Both the position numbers and the translations under genes were made by a program. From NCBI GenBank assembly GCA_012719075.1, contig JAAYBB010000020.1, forward strand, positions 37,722 to 101,721: a stretch of 64,000 nucleotides of DNA, written 5' to 3'. Every line of letters begins with the position of its first letter. The stretch's first letter is position 1. Below, one piece after another: positions 17,821 through 26,698 of this stretch. The notes beneath the pieces were generated by a model. That model was given only the letters and a program-made list of their open reading frames with translations. It did no database searches and was not told the origin of the DNA. This DNA comes from Clostridiales bacterium. GTDB lineage: Bacteria > Bacillota > Clostridia > Oscillospirales > Feifaniaceae.

Positions 17821-18624
17821 ATGGATATGATGACGGCGGGCGGATTGCTCTGGGGCGCGTTTTGCGTCATTGTCAGCATCCTGCTCTCGGGCGACCTGGG
17901 GATGTATTTCGACATACCCTCCATCTTTATCGTGTTTGGCGGCGTGATGAGCGCCACGATGGTCTCGTACCCACTCAGTACGCTGAAGACCCTTCCACAG
18001 CTCATTGGCAACGCCTTCCGAGCCAAGCAGATCGACTACGGCGAAGACATCGAGATGATCATCAACATCGCCAACATCGCCCGGCGCGAGGGCATCCTCG
18101 CGCTCGAGGAGTCGGTGGACTCGACGGGGGACCCCTTTCTCAAAAAGGGCCTGATGCTGATTGTCGACGGCTCCGACCCCGAGCTGGTGCGCAACATCAT
18201 GGAGACCGAGCTGGCCTTTATCTCGGAGCGCCACAGCAACGGCCAGGCCGTGCTGCTGAGCATGTCCTCCTTCTCGCCGGCCTTCGGCATGGCCGGCACG
18301 CTGATCGGCCTGATCAACATGCTGCAGACGCTTGAGGACATGGACTCGCTGGGGCCCAACATGGCGGTGGCGCTGGTCACCACCTTCTACGGCGTGCTGC
18401 TGGCCAATTTGGTCTTCACGCCGATGGCCACCAAGCTGCGGGTGCAGAGCAACGGCGAGTACCTGCGCAAGGAGATGATCCTCGAGGGCATCCTGTCCAT
18501 CCAGGACGGCGAAAACCCGCGCATCATCCGCGAAAAGCTCAGCGCCTTTTTGTCCAACGCGCAGCTTCGGCGCCGGGAGGTCGAGACCCCGCAGAAAGAA
18601 ACCCAGTACGCAGAGGATGCATGA
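17821..18624 (+). CDS. motA: Flagellar motor stator protein MotA
   Basis: 267 residues. Four hydrophobic segments (about 5-25, 33-50, 148-170, 180-200) surround a cytoplasmic loop (residues 60-145) with charged residues that face FliG. MDSLGPNMAVALVTTFYGVL is the conserved MotA TM4 region. MotA and MotB form the proton (or sodium) channel that powers rotation. motB follows closely. Confidence 0.95.
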   Translation: MDMMTAGGLLWGAFCVIVSILLSGDLGMYFDIPSIFIVFGGVMSATMVSYPLSTLKTLPQLIGNAFRAKQIDYGEDIEMIINIANIARREGILALEESVDSTGDPFLKKGLMLIVDGSDPELVRNIMETELAFISERHSNGQAVLLSMSSFSPAFGMAGTLIGLINMLQTLEDMDSLGPNMAVALVTTFYGVLLANLVFTPMATKLRVQSNGEYLRKEMILEGILSIQDGENPRIIREKLSAFLSNAQLRRREVETPQKETQYAEDA

Positions 18625-18651
18625 GGGGCGGAAAGAGAGGGCTGATGGGCC

Positions 18652-19413
18652 ATGGCCAGAAAGAAAAAAGAGCAGGACAGTGGCGGCGGCGCCAACTGGA
18701 TGGACACCTATGGCGACCTCGTGACCCTGCTGCTCTGCTTCTTTGTCATGCTCTTCTCCTTCTCCAACATCGACCCGGCCAAGTGGGAGGCGCTGGTGGG
18801 CTCCCTGTCGGGCAGCCCGATCGTCTCGATCCCGATCATCACGACCGAGATCGCGGCCGAAAACCCCATTCCGCTCGAGTACCAGACCGTCGACCCAGAG
18901 ACCGAGGACCTGTCCGAGGAGGCCCAGGTCGAATACCAGCTCTTTTTGGAACTCTATGAGAACGTGGAGACCTACATCGACCAAAACGCGCTGCAGGAGT
19001 TTGCCGAGGTCATCCCGCTCTACAGCTCGCTGACGCTGATCATCCGGTTCAAGGACTCCATCCTCTTCAATTCGGGCAGCTCGGTGCTGCTGCCCGAGGC
19101 GGTTGAGACGCTCGGGCACGTGGTGAGCCTGCTTGGAAAAAACCAGGGCCTGATCTCGATGATCCGCATCGAGGGGCATACCGACAACCGGCCCATCCAC
19201 AACGCCCAGCACCGGGACAACTGGGAGCTCTCGGTCCACCGCGCGACCAGCGCGCTGCGCTTTGTGCTGGAGTCGGGGGACATCGACGATGGCAAGATCT
19301 CGGCCGTCGGGTACGGGGAATTCCACCCGGTGGCCACCAACAGCACGGCGGAGGGACAGGCGCAAAACCGCCGGGTCGACTTTGTGGTCGAAAGCTACCG
19401 GAAGATCTCCTAG
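18652..19413 (+). CDS. motB: Flagellar motor stator protein MotB
   Basis: 253 residues. A short basic N-terminus leads to the single membrane helix WMDTYGDLVTLLLCFFVMLF, whose Asp is the ion-binding residue. A periplasmic-side OmpA-like peptidoglycan-binding domain follows (RIEGHTDNRPI; NRRVDFVV). The region between helix and OmpA domain serves as the plug/linker. Ion type cannot be told from sequence here. Confidence 0.95.
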   Translation: MARKKKEQDSGGGANWMDTYGDLVTLLLCFFVMLFSFSNIDPAKWEALVGSLSGSPIVSIPIITTEIAAENPIPLEYQTVDPETEDLSEEAQVEYQLFLELYENVETYIDQNALQEFAEVIPLYSSLTLIIRFKDSILFNSGSSVLLPEAVETLGHVVSLLGKNQGLISMIRIEGHTDNRPIHNAQHRDNWELSVHRATSALRFVLESGDIDDGKISAVGYGEFHPVATNSTAEGQAQNRRVDFVVESYRKIS

Positions 19414-19523
19414 GGCCTCCGTTAAAAAGGCCCTCTGAAAAAGACTTTTAGCGCGCAAGTGATTTTCAGAGCGCCTTTTGCGGCACCGCCGCGACAACGG
19501 CAGATTTGGAAGGAAGTGCAGCC

Positions 19524-19931
19524 TTGAAAAAAAAGCAGACCACCCTTGTCATCCTGGTCGTTTTGCTGCTCTGCGCCGCCGCGGGCGCGTATTGGTTCTA
19601 CTCAAACCGCGAGGTGCCCGAGACCTTTTTCGACTACTCGCCGGGCGACTACTTTGTGACCAACGTCAAGGACTCCAAGCGCCTGTTCAAGGTGTCCGTC
19701 GTCCTGCGCCTGACCACCGACGACGACAAGGTCATCGCGGAGGTGTTCACCCGAAACAACGCGCTGATCCGGGACATCATCATCTTTACGCTGCGCGAGA
19801 TGAACGAGGGCGCCCTGGTCGACATCAATATGCATAACCTCGTCCGGGAGCAGCTTCGACTCAAGATCGGCGAGGCGCTGGGGACCGACTTGATTGGAAA
19901 GGTCCTCTTCAACGACTACGTGATGCAGTGA
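19524..19931 (+). CDS. fliL: Flagellar basal-body protein FliL
   Basis: 135 residues, starting at a TTG behind AGGAAG. One N-terminal membrane helix (residues 6-22, LVILVVLLLCAAAGAYWF), then a stomatin-like periplasmic domain with RLFKVSVVLRLTTDD and the C-terminal VLFNDYVMQ. FliL encircles and stabilises stator units. Position between motB and fliM is standard. Confidence 0.88.
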   Translation: MKKKQTTLVILVVLLLCAAAGAYWFYSNREVPETFFDYSPGDYFVTNVKDSKRLFKVSVVLRLTTDDDKVIAEVFTRNNALIRDIIIFTLREMNEGALVDINMHNLVREQLRLKIGEALGTDLIGKVLFNDYVMQ

Positions 19932-20007
19932 GGGCCGCCTGGGCAGCGGCGCAGGGGCCCTGCTGCCTGGCAAGATCCCATTTCAAAGACCGGGAGGGAG
20001 GAAGACG

Positions 20008-21024
20008 GTGACCAACATCCTGACCCAGGAAGAGATCGATGCGCTGCTGCTTGCGCTCACTCCCGGCGCGGAATCGGAACCGGAGTTGGAGCCCGAGATC
20101 AAGGTGGACGAGCGGGCCATCAAGCGCTATGACTTCAGGACGGCCAACAAGTTTCCCAAGGATCAGCTGCGCACGCTCAAGGTTGTCTTTCAGAGCTTTG
20201 GGCAGCTGTTTTCAAACCGGCTCACCGGTATTTTGCACACCTCGAGCGAGTGCGAGGTGCTGTCGGTCGAGGAGCTCTCGTTTAACGAGTTCAACAACTC
20301 GCTGCCCTCGCCGGTCATTTTGACCATCATGCAGATGGAGCCGATGTACGGCTCCCAGATCCTGCAGATCTCGCCCGAGGCGGCCTACCTCATCGTCACC
20401 CGGCTGCTCGGGGGCTCCACCCCGCTGCGGGAGAGCAACAAGCCCTTTACCGAAATAGAGGTTGCGCTGGCCGAGCGGGTGGTCCGCCAGATCATGCCGG
20501 TGCTCGAAGAGGCCTGGGACAAGGTCATCGCCATCAAGGCCAGCGTGGAGCGCATTGAGACCAGCCCGCAGTTTGCCCAGATCGTGGCGCCGAGCGAGGC
20601 CGTTGCCGTGGCCACGCTCAACCTGCGCATCGGCGACGAGGAGGGGCTGATCAGCCTGTGCATCCCGCATACGGCCATCGAGCCGGTGGCCAAGCGGCTG
20701 AACACCCGCATGTGGTTTTCGGCGCAGGAGGTACGCCGCATGCCGGGGCAGGCCGAGAGCCTGAGCAAAAAGGTCCAGCATGCGGCGGTGACGCTGACCG
20801 CCTACTTTGACGATACGCCGGCCGCGGTTGCGGACATCATGCACTTGCAGGTGGGGGATGTGATCCGGCTGAGCCAGCCGGTCAGGGAGCCGCTCAAGGT
20901 CAAGATACAGCACATTCCCAAGTTTACCGCGCTGATGGGCCGGATGGGCAGGCACTATGCCGTCAAGCTCGTAGATTTGATCAGGGAGGAAGAGAAAGAT
21001 GAATCTGTCTCAAGAGGAGATTAA
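20008..21024 (+). CDS. fliM: Flagellar motor switch protein FliM
   Basis: 338 residues with GTG start behind GGGAGG. The N-terminal peptide LTQEEIDALL is the CheY-P binding site. The middle CheC-like domain (PEAAYLIVTRLLGGS) binds FliG, and the C-terminal SpoA domain (AAVADIMHLQVGDVIRLSQP) joins the C-ring. Its end overlaps fliY by 26 bases. Confidence 0.95.
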   Translation: MTNILTQEEIDALLLALTPGAESEPELEPEIKVDERAIKRYDFRTANKFPKDQLRTLKVVFQSFGQLFSNRLTGILHTSSECEVLSVEELSFNEFNNSLPSPVILTIMQMEPMYGSQILQISPEAAYLIVTRLLGGSTPLRESNKPFTEIEVALAERVVRQIMPVLEEAWDKVIAIKASVERIETSPQFAQIVAPSEAVAVATLNLRIGDEEGLISLCIPHTAIEPVAKRLNTRMWFSAQEVRRMPGQAESLSKKVQHAAVTLTAYFDDTPAAVADIMHLQVGDVIRLSQPVREPLKVKIQHIPKFTALMGRMGRHYAVKLVDLIREEEKDESVSRGD

Positions 21025-22273
21025 CGATCTGCTGGGCAGTGTGCAGGATGACGGCACAGCGGATTCGCCGGACCGGCCCCCCGAGATCGACGAGCAGAGG
21101 ACGCAGCAAGACCTGCCGGCATCGGCGCCGCCCGCTGTGACCGAAATCCTCGAGCTGCCCTCCTCACTGGGGCCCGAGTATGCGCTGACCCCCGAGGAGA
21201 TCGACACGCTAGGCGAGGTGGGCAACATCTGCATGGGGGCCGTGGCCACCACAATGTACACGCTGCTGGAGCGCCGCACCAGCATCACGACGCCGCGCGT
21301 GGCCGTCCACACCACCGAAGAGGTGTTGCGCATGTACCAGGTGCCCTTTCTGGTGGTGGACGTCAAGTACATCGAGGGCATCGAGGGCAAGAACCTGCTG
21401 CTGATCAAGGAGAAGGACGCCGCGCTGATCACCGAGCTGCTGATGGGCGGCGACGGCGAGAACATCGAACAGGTCGAGCTCAACGAGCTGCACATCAGCG
21501 CCCTGAACGAGATCATGAACCAGATGATCGGCGCCTCGGCAACGGCTCTCTCCAAGCTGCTCGAGGCCCAAATCAACATTTCGACGCCAGTCTCCCGCCA
21601 CATCGGACAGCACCTTGAGGGCGAGCAGCTCGAAGACATCAACGGCGGCGAAATCGTGGTCAAGATCAGCTTTGACATGGTGATCGAGGGCCTGCTGAGC
21701 AGCCAGCTGCTGCAGCTGATCCCCTTTGACCTGGCCAGGAAGCTGGCCGGGGAGCTGCGGGGGGTGGCCGGCAAGGGCGAGCCGGCGCCGGTGTTTTTGT
21801 ACCCGCCAGAGCCTGAACCCGAACCGGTGCCCGAACCCGAGCCCCTGCCCGCGCCCGAAGCCACGCCACTGCCCCCGTCGGCGCCAAGGCCGGCGGAGGG
21901 GCCCGCTGTGGCCACCCGGCCCATGGCGCCGCAGGCGGCCTACCCGCCGCCCCCGCCGCCGCCCGAGCCGGGCGACCTGGTCAGTGTGCAGGCCGCGCAG
22001 TTTGGCGCCTTTGACGAGGCGGAGCCGGCTCCGCCCAGCAGCCAGGGCATCCACCTGATTCAGGACATCCCGCTGCAGGTCTCGGTCGAGCTGGGCAAGA
22101 CCAGGCAGCAGATCAGCGACGTGCTGGCCTTTGGCCTCGGCACGGTGGTGGTGCTCGAAAAGCTGGCCGGCGACCCGGTCGAGGTGCTGGTCAACGGCAA
22201 GCTGATCGCGCGCGGCGAAGTGGTGGTCATCGACGAGTACTACGGCGTGCGCATCACCGAGATCATCCACTGA
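20999..22273 (+). CDS. fliY: Motor switch phosphatase FliY (CheC-FliN type)
   Basis: 424 residues. N-terminal CheY-binding peptide LSQEEINDLL; then two CheC-type phosphatase centres with E-x-x-N motifs, EIDTLGEVGNICMG (near residue 75) and ALNEIMNQMIGAS (near residue 175); a Pro/Glu/Ala-rich linker (about 255-335); and a C-terminal FliN/SpoA domain (IPLQVSVELGKTRQ ... YGVRITEI). Both phosphatase motifs look intact, so it can be expected to dephosphorylate CheY-P at the switch. No separate fliN is needed. Confidence 0.95.
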   Translation: MNLSQEEINDLLGSVQDDGTADSPDRPPEIDEQRTQQDLPASAPPAVTEILELPSSLGPEYALTPEEIDTLGEVGNICMGAVATTMYTLLERRTSITTPRVAVHTTEEVLRMYQVPFLVVDVKYIEGIEGKNLLLIKEKDAALITELLMGGDGENIEQVELNELHISALNEIMNQMIGASATALSKLLEAQINISTPVSRHIGQHLEGEQLEDINGGEIVVKISFDMVIEGLLSSQLLQLIPFDLARKLAGELRGVAGKGEPAPVFLYPPEPEPEPVPEPEPLPAPEATPLPPSAPRPAEGPAVATRPMAPQAAYPPPPPPPEPGDLVSVQAAQFGAFDEAEPAPPSSQGIHLIQDIPLQVSVELGKTRQQISDVLAFGLGTVVVLEKLAGDPVEVLVNGKLIARGEVVVIDEYYGVRITEIIH

Positions 22274-22300
22274 CCAATCGCGACGGAGGGGCTGGTTGAT

Positions 22301-23761
22301 TTGATAAGGGCGCTTCGCAGGCTTGCCGGCGCCGTCCTGGGGATCCTTGTGCTGGTGACGGCCCTGCTGTACCTCTGGGCCAACGCCAACCGGCTGACTG
22401 CGGCGGCAAAGTCGCTGCTGCCCGAAAAGGCGCCGCCCGAAGAGGTTGTGGCGGCGTCGGCGCCCGGCTGGCCCCCTGCGGGGACGGCGCAGGACGACCA
22501 GGCCCCCGGGCCCCGGCCGGCCTTCCCCCACCCGGCCTACCTGAAACAGCTGCCAAACGAGACGCTGCAGGCGGTGCTGATCTTGGGCGAGGGCGCGCAG
22601 GGGAACCTGTTTTTGCTCGAGCGGGGGCAGGGCTCCTGGCTGGAGGGGGCCACCTGGATGGTGGCGGGCGGGCCTTACGCCTGCCGCCTCGGCAGCGGGG
22701 GGCTGGCCCACGCCAAGCAGGACGGGGACAAGACGACGCCGATGGGGTGGACCGCGCCCGGTCAGCTCTATGCCCTCCGCAGCCCCGCAACCACCTGGCC
22801 CTGCACCACGCTGTCGATCGGCGATGCCTGGGTGATTGACCCCGAATCGGAGGCCTACAACCGGCTGCGCCGCGCAGAGGGGACGGCGCTTGCCGCCGTC
22901 GACCCCGGCGCCCTGCCGCTGGCCACGGCGGCCGACAGCCTGCACCTCGACATCGGCTACAATCCGGAAGGCCTGGTCGGCCTCGGGGCGGGCGTGCTGC
23001 TCACGGTCACGCGCTATGCCCTGCCGACCGACGGCGAAATCGCCGTCTCCCACGAGGTCATGAGACGCGTGGCCGCCTTTCTGAACCCGCTCAAGCGGCC
23101 GATGGTGGGGGTCTTCGGCGCCGGCGAGGAGGGCTGGCATCTCGAGGAGGGCATGCCCGAGGCCTTTGTCTTTTTGAGCGAGGTGGCGCCCGGCATCGGG
23201 GAGCAGGCCCGCTACGCCACCGACGACAACTTCATGGGCCGCCCACTGGAGGGCTACTTCGGCCGGCGCCTGGTCATCCGCAGGGAGCTTGCACAGGCGC
23301 TGCTGCAGGTGCAGGAGGCGCTGGCGCCGCAGGGCTACGGCCTGCTGGTGTACGACGCCTATCGGCCCGCCCGCGCCGTCGCCGACATCTCCCGCTGGCT
23401 GGACGACCTGCGCGACACCGCAACGGCCGGCCGCTTTTACCCCGAGCTGACCAAGGGCAAGCTGCGCGGCACCTACCTGGCCGACCCCAGCCCCCACTCG
23501 AGGGGGGTGTCGGTGGATGTGACGCTCTGCGCGCTCGAGGATGGGCAGCCGCTGGACATGGGCACCGAATTTGACTTTTTCTCGCCGCTCTCGGGGCAGG
23601 GGGCCCACGGGCTGAGCCGCGAGCAGCAGGCCAACCGGGCGCTGCTGCGCGAGGAGATGGCCAAGGCCGGATTTGCGCCCTACGACCTCGAGTGGTGGCA
23701 CTTCAACTACACGGCCCTCTGGGGCAGGGAGCCGCTCTACGACTTCATCATCCCGCAGTAG
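22301..23761 (+). CDS. Membrane-anchored fusion: inactive YkuD-like domain + VanX-type D,D-dipeptidase
   Basis: 486 residues, TTG start behind GGAGGG. Residues 9-28 are a membrane anchor, followed by a Pro-rich linker. Residues about 85-260 follow the YkuD/YafK L,D-transpeptidase pattern (DGDKTTPMGW; DAWVIDPESEAYNRL; LDIGYNPEG; IAVSHEVMRR), but the catalytic His is Thr235 and the catalytic Cys is Glu246, so it should be inactive. Residues about 300-486 match the M15D D-Ala-D-Ala dipeptidase family: VYDAYRPARAV, SPHSRGVSVDVTL (zinc His and Asp), MGTEFDFFS, and EWWHFNY (catalytic Glu and zinc His), all intact. It sits between fliY and cheV. A cell-wall role near the flagellum is inference. Confidence 0.8.
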   Translation: MIRALRRLAGAVLGILVLVTALLYLWANANRLTAAAKSLLPEKAPPEEVVAASAPGWPPAGTAQDDQAPGPRPAFPHPAYLKQLPNETLQAVLILGEGAQGNLFLLERGQGSWLEGATWMVAGGPYACRLGSGGLAHAKQDGDKTTPMGWTAPGQLYALRSPATTWPCTTLSIGDAWVIDPESEAYNRLRRAEGTALAAVDPGALPLATAADSLHLDIGYNPEGLVGLGAGVLLTVTRYALPTDGEIAVSHEVMRRVAAFLNPLKRPMVGVFGAGEEGWHLEEGMPEAFVFLSEVAPGIGEQARYATDDNFMGRPLEGYFGRRLVIRRELAQALLQVQEALAPQGYGLLVYDAYRPARAVADISRWLDDLRDTATAGRFYPELTKGKLRGTYLADPSPHSRGVSVDVTLCALEDGQPLDMGTEFDFFSPLSGQGAHGLSREQQANRALLREEMAKAGFAPYDLEWWHFNYTALWGREPLYDFIIPQ

Positions 23762-23818
23762 CGGCCCCCGACCGCACCGGATTCAACCGTCCATTCGGCA
23801 GATTGTGAGGGAGAACCA

Positions 23819-24760
23819 ATGATCGAAACCGATATCCTGCACGAGGCCGGCACCAATGAGTTCGAGGTGCTGGAGTTCACCATTTCGGGCAGCCGCTTTG
23901 GCATCGACGTGGGCGCGGTCACCGAGCTGATGCAGGCCCAGCCGGCGCAGCCCATGCCAAATGCGCACCCCTGTGTGGAGGGGGTCTTCAAGCCGCGCGA
24001 GGAGGTCTACACCATCGTCGACCTGGCAAAGTACCTGGGGCTGGGCGGATCGGCGCAGCTGGACAAGGACATCTACATCATCACCGGCTTCAAGGGCATG
24101 AACGTGGCCTTTCACGTGCATGCGGTCGAAAACATCCACCGCCTCTCGCGGCAGGCCGTTGAAAAGCCGGACGCCCTGCTCTACGGCGAGGAGGAGGGCG
24201 TGGTGACCGGCATTGCCAAGGTGGGGGAACACATCCTCTCGATGCTGGACCTTGGGAAGATCACCGACGACATCAGCCCCCCGGCCGGCGGGCGTCCCTC
24301 GGGCGGCGGCCGGCACGGAGCCGCCGCGCGGACCGCTGCCCCTATCCTGGTGGCCGGGCACGCGGCGCCGCTGCGCGAACGGCTGGTGGAATCACTGCGC
24401 GAGGCGGGCTACACCCACCTTGTGATGACCACCAACGGCGCCGAGGCCTGGCAGTACCTGCTCGACGCCAGGGAACGGCATCCGGACGAGTTGGGGCGGG
24501 CGGTGCGCTGCGTCGTCGCCGACCTCGAGATGCCCCAGCTGGACGGCCACCAGCTGAGCCGGCGCATCAAGGGGGATGCGCTGCTCAAAGGGCTGCCGGT
24601 CGTGCTGGTCTCGAAGCAGCTCGACGAGGCCGCGCGGACCCGGGGCGAGGAGGCGGGGGCGGACGCCCAGCTCTCCGCGCCGCAGCTGGCCGGTCTGCCG
24701 GGCCTGGTCGACCGCCTGCTGGCCGGGGCCGGATCGCCGGATCGCCGGACAGTCGACTAG
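23819..24760 (+). CDS. cheV: Chemotaxis coupling protein CheV with degenerate receiver
   Basis: 313 residues. Residues 10-160 form a CheW domain (FEVLEFTISGSRFGIDVGAV; VEGVFKPREEVYTIVDL). Residues 173-305 form a response-regulator receiver with the phospho-acceptor Asp235 in VVADLEMPQLDGHQL. The acidic pair that binds Mg, normally DD, is Gly180-His181, and the conserved Lys of the pocket (SKP in most CheV) is Ala287. Phosphorylation may therefore be weak or lost. CheV couples receptors to CheA and takes part in adaptation. It is the last gene of the operon, followed by a terminator. Confidence 0.92.
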   Translation: MIETDILHEAGTNEFEVLEFTISGSRFGIDVGAVTELMQAQPAQPMPNAHPCVEGVFKPREEVYTIVDLAKYLGLGGSAQLDKDIYIITGFKGMNVAFHVHAVENIHRLSRQAVEKPDALLYGEEEGVVTGIAKVGEHILSMLDLGKITDDISPPAGGRPSGGGRHGAAARTAAPILVAGHAAPLRERLVESLREAGYTHLVMTTNGAEAWQYLLDARERHPDELGRAVRCVVADLEMPQLDGHQLSRRIKGDALLKGLPVVLVSKQLDEAARTRGEEAGADAQLSAPQLAGLPGLVDRLLAGAGSPDRRTVD

Positions 24761-24773
24761 AAGCCGTCAATGC

Positions 24774-24800
24774 AAAAGCGCCGGGCGACCGGCGCTTTTT
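24774..24800 (+). terminator. Terminator of the fliF-cheV operon
   Basis: AAAAGCGCCGG at 24774-24784 pairs with CCGGCGCTTTT at 24789-24799, followed by further T. It lies 13 bases after the cheV stop. Confidence 0.88.
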
Positions 24801-24910
24801 GACAGTTCGAGGGGAGGCCCTGACCGGCCCCGTGTTTGTGTGCTCCGGGCGGCCGGGCACGGCGGTGCGAGCAGGGGTCCCTCCGGTCAAAAAAACGGCT
24901 TTCTGCATAT

Positions 24911-24941
24911 AAAAAGCGCCGGGCTCCCGGCGCTTTTTGGG
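24911..24941 (-). terminator. Bidirectional terminator after the EAL-HDOD gene
   Basis: AAAAAGCGCCGGG pairs with CCCGGCGCTTTTT, with A and T tracts on both sides, so it can act on both strands. The 110 bases between this and the cheV terminator hold no recognisable gene. Confidence 0.75.
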
Positions 24942-25070
24942 GTATTTGGACAAACAAACCACCTGTTGGAGAATTGGGTTCTCTCGCGCTGGAAAACGGC
25001 GCATTTTGTCGCATCGGGACAAAGGGCCGCCCGCGGGCAGGGAACAGCCCCGCCCTGTGCCAAAGTCCCT

Positions 25071-26279
25071 TCAAAAGCGATTGCTCCAGTTGAGGGCCTC
25101 GAAGTAGTAGTCGGGCAGGCTGTCGACCGAGAGCTTGTAGCGCCGGGCAATCGCAAAGGCCTCGTCCCACTCGCTGCGCTCGTAGTGGATCACCAGCTGC
25201 AGCAGGTCGTAGAGGGGGCCCTGCCGCGTGAGCAGCGGCTCGGAAATCGAGACCGAGATCTGGGTCTGCGCGATGATTTCGGCCATGGGCTGGTCCATGA
25301 TGGCGTCCATCAGCGAGAGCAGCCCCATCATGAACAGGTTGTCGGCCATGCGGCCAAGCCCCACCTTTGGGGCCAGCAGCTCGAGGAAGCGCGCCCGCAC
25401 CAGCGACATGGTGATCAGCTCCTCGGGCTTGTCGTCGCGGATTTCGGAGAGCGAGATCAGCGTGATCCACTTTTTGATCTCGTCCATGCCGAGGATGGCC
25501 AGCGCCTGCCGAATGCTCTTGATGTTGTAGCGCAGGCCGAAGAAGGCCGAATTGACCACCCGCAGCAGCCGGTAGGACAGCGCGACGTCGTGCTTGATCA
25601 GGTTGGCCATCTTGGTGAAGTTGACGCTCTCCTGGTTGACCAGCCGGATGAGCTGCAGGCAGTTGAACTTGATGGGGCTGATGGCCTTGCTGCTGTTGAC
25701 GATGGCCGGTCGGCTGAAAAAAAAGCCCTGAAACAGCGTGAACTTCATGGCCACGGCCGCGTCGAACATCTCCTGCGTCTCCAGCTTTTCGGCCAGCAGC
25801 GTGATGGGCTTGTGCTCCAGGGTCTTGGCAAAGACCTCGATCACCGGCAGCGGCGTGCCCAGAAAATCCACCTTGATGATGTTGGCCACCTCGAGTAGCG
25901 GCAGGTATCTGGGGTCGATGATAAAGTCGTCCAGCGCGATCATGTAGCCCATCTTGCGCAGCTTCTGGCAGGCCTCCAGCACCTCGGGCGTCGGCTGGGT
26001 GCCCTCCAGCAGCTCGATGACCAGGTGCTGGCTGGGCAGCAGCGTGGGAATTTCCTGGATCAGCAGCTCGGGCGTAAAGTTGATAAAGGCCCGCTTGCCG
26101 CGCACCACCTTTTCGATGCCGATGTTGTGAAAGGCGTTGATGATGGTTTCGGAGGTGGCGGTGTTGGGGTCGACGTCGCCAAAGGCCACCGATTCGGCGG
26201 TGTGGCGGTAGAGCAGCTCGTAGCCGTAAATGCCCAGCGCCTGGTTAAAAACGGGTTGTCTCGCAACAAAACTGGCCAA
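25071..26279 (-). CDS. EAL-HDOD domain signalling protein (YuxH-like)
   Basis: 402 residues, TTG start behind GAGGAGG. Residues 1-200 are an EAL-fold domain starting ARQPVFNQALGIYGYELLYR; the EAL signature is YELLYR, and INFTPELL, VIELLE and MIALDDFII follow, a degenerate set that suggests no or altered c-di-GMP hydrolysis. Residues about 205-400 are an HDOD domain (SPIKFNCLQLIRLVNQESVN; YRLLRVVNSAFFG). Such proteins are signalling hubs; some affect motility. It is transcribed towards the flagellar operon from its own promoter. Confidence 0.85.
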   Translation of the reverse strand: MASFVARQPVFNQALGIYGYELLYRHTAESVAFGDVDPNTATSETIINAFHNIGIEKVVRGKRAFINFTPELLIQEIPTLLPSQHLVIELLEGTQPTPEVLEACQKLRKMGYMIALDDFIIDPRYLPLLEVANIIKVDFLGTPLPVIEVFAKTLEHKPITLLAEKLETQEMFDAAVAMKFTLFQGFFFSRPAIVNSSKAISPIKFNCLQLIRLVNQESVNFTKMANLIKHDVALSYRLLRVVNSAFFGLRYNIKSIRQALAILGMDEIKKWITLISLSEIRDDKPEELITMSLVRARFLELLAPKVGLGRMADNLFMMGLLSLMDAIMDQPMAEIIAQTQISVSISEPLLTRQGPLYDLLQLVIHYERSEWDEAFAIARRYKLSVDSLPDYYFEALNWSNRF

Positions 26280-26327
26280 AAACCGCCCTCCTCAAGACAC
26301 CATGATCGGTTAATTTTTATAAGTAAC

Positions 26328-26356
26328 ATTGTACCATATCAGAATGTTTTATTCAA
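26328..26356 (-). promoter_or_regulatory. Sigma-A promoter of the EAL-HDOD gene
   Basis: On the minus strand TTGAAT (26351-26356), 17 bases, TACAAT (26328-26333), with an extended TGG before the -10. It lies about 50 bases before the TTG start. Confidence 0.75.
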
Positions 26357-26522
26357 TGAAAATCTGACAAAATGCGTCGGCTTTCCGCCTGTGGAACAAT
26401 TGGGCGGGCGGCCCCGTCCAATTCGGATGCCCCCGGTGCCGGCCCCTTGGCCCCGGGTGGAAAAATGCAACAGAAATGTCATAAAAACGCCGCTGTAAAC
26501 CCTTTTCCCAAAAGTCAATTTG

Positions 26523-26531
26523 TGCTATAAT
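26523..26531 (+). promoter_or_regulatory. Extended -10 promoter of cdaA
   Basis: TGC followed by TATAAT at 26526-26531 is a good extended -10 element; the -35 region (TTTTCC around 26503) is poor. The implied leader is about 160 bases and GC-rich, ending in a T run at 26656-26660 some 40 bases before the cdaA start. Confidence 0.6.
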
Positions 26532-26698
26532 GAAGCCACTCGATCCCCCGTGGAACGGGGCCGCCGCGGCGCCCCAAAAGCCGGATGCAACCCCTCGCGC
26601 CCCCTGCCCGAATCGGGGCGGCGTGGCCCGGGCCGGCCGGCGGAGCGGGCGCGCCTTTTTTATTTTGCTCTGCGATGTCGACGAAGGGAGGGGACGGC

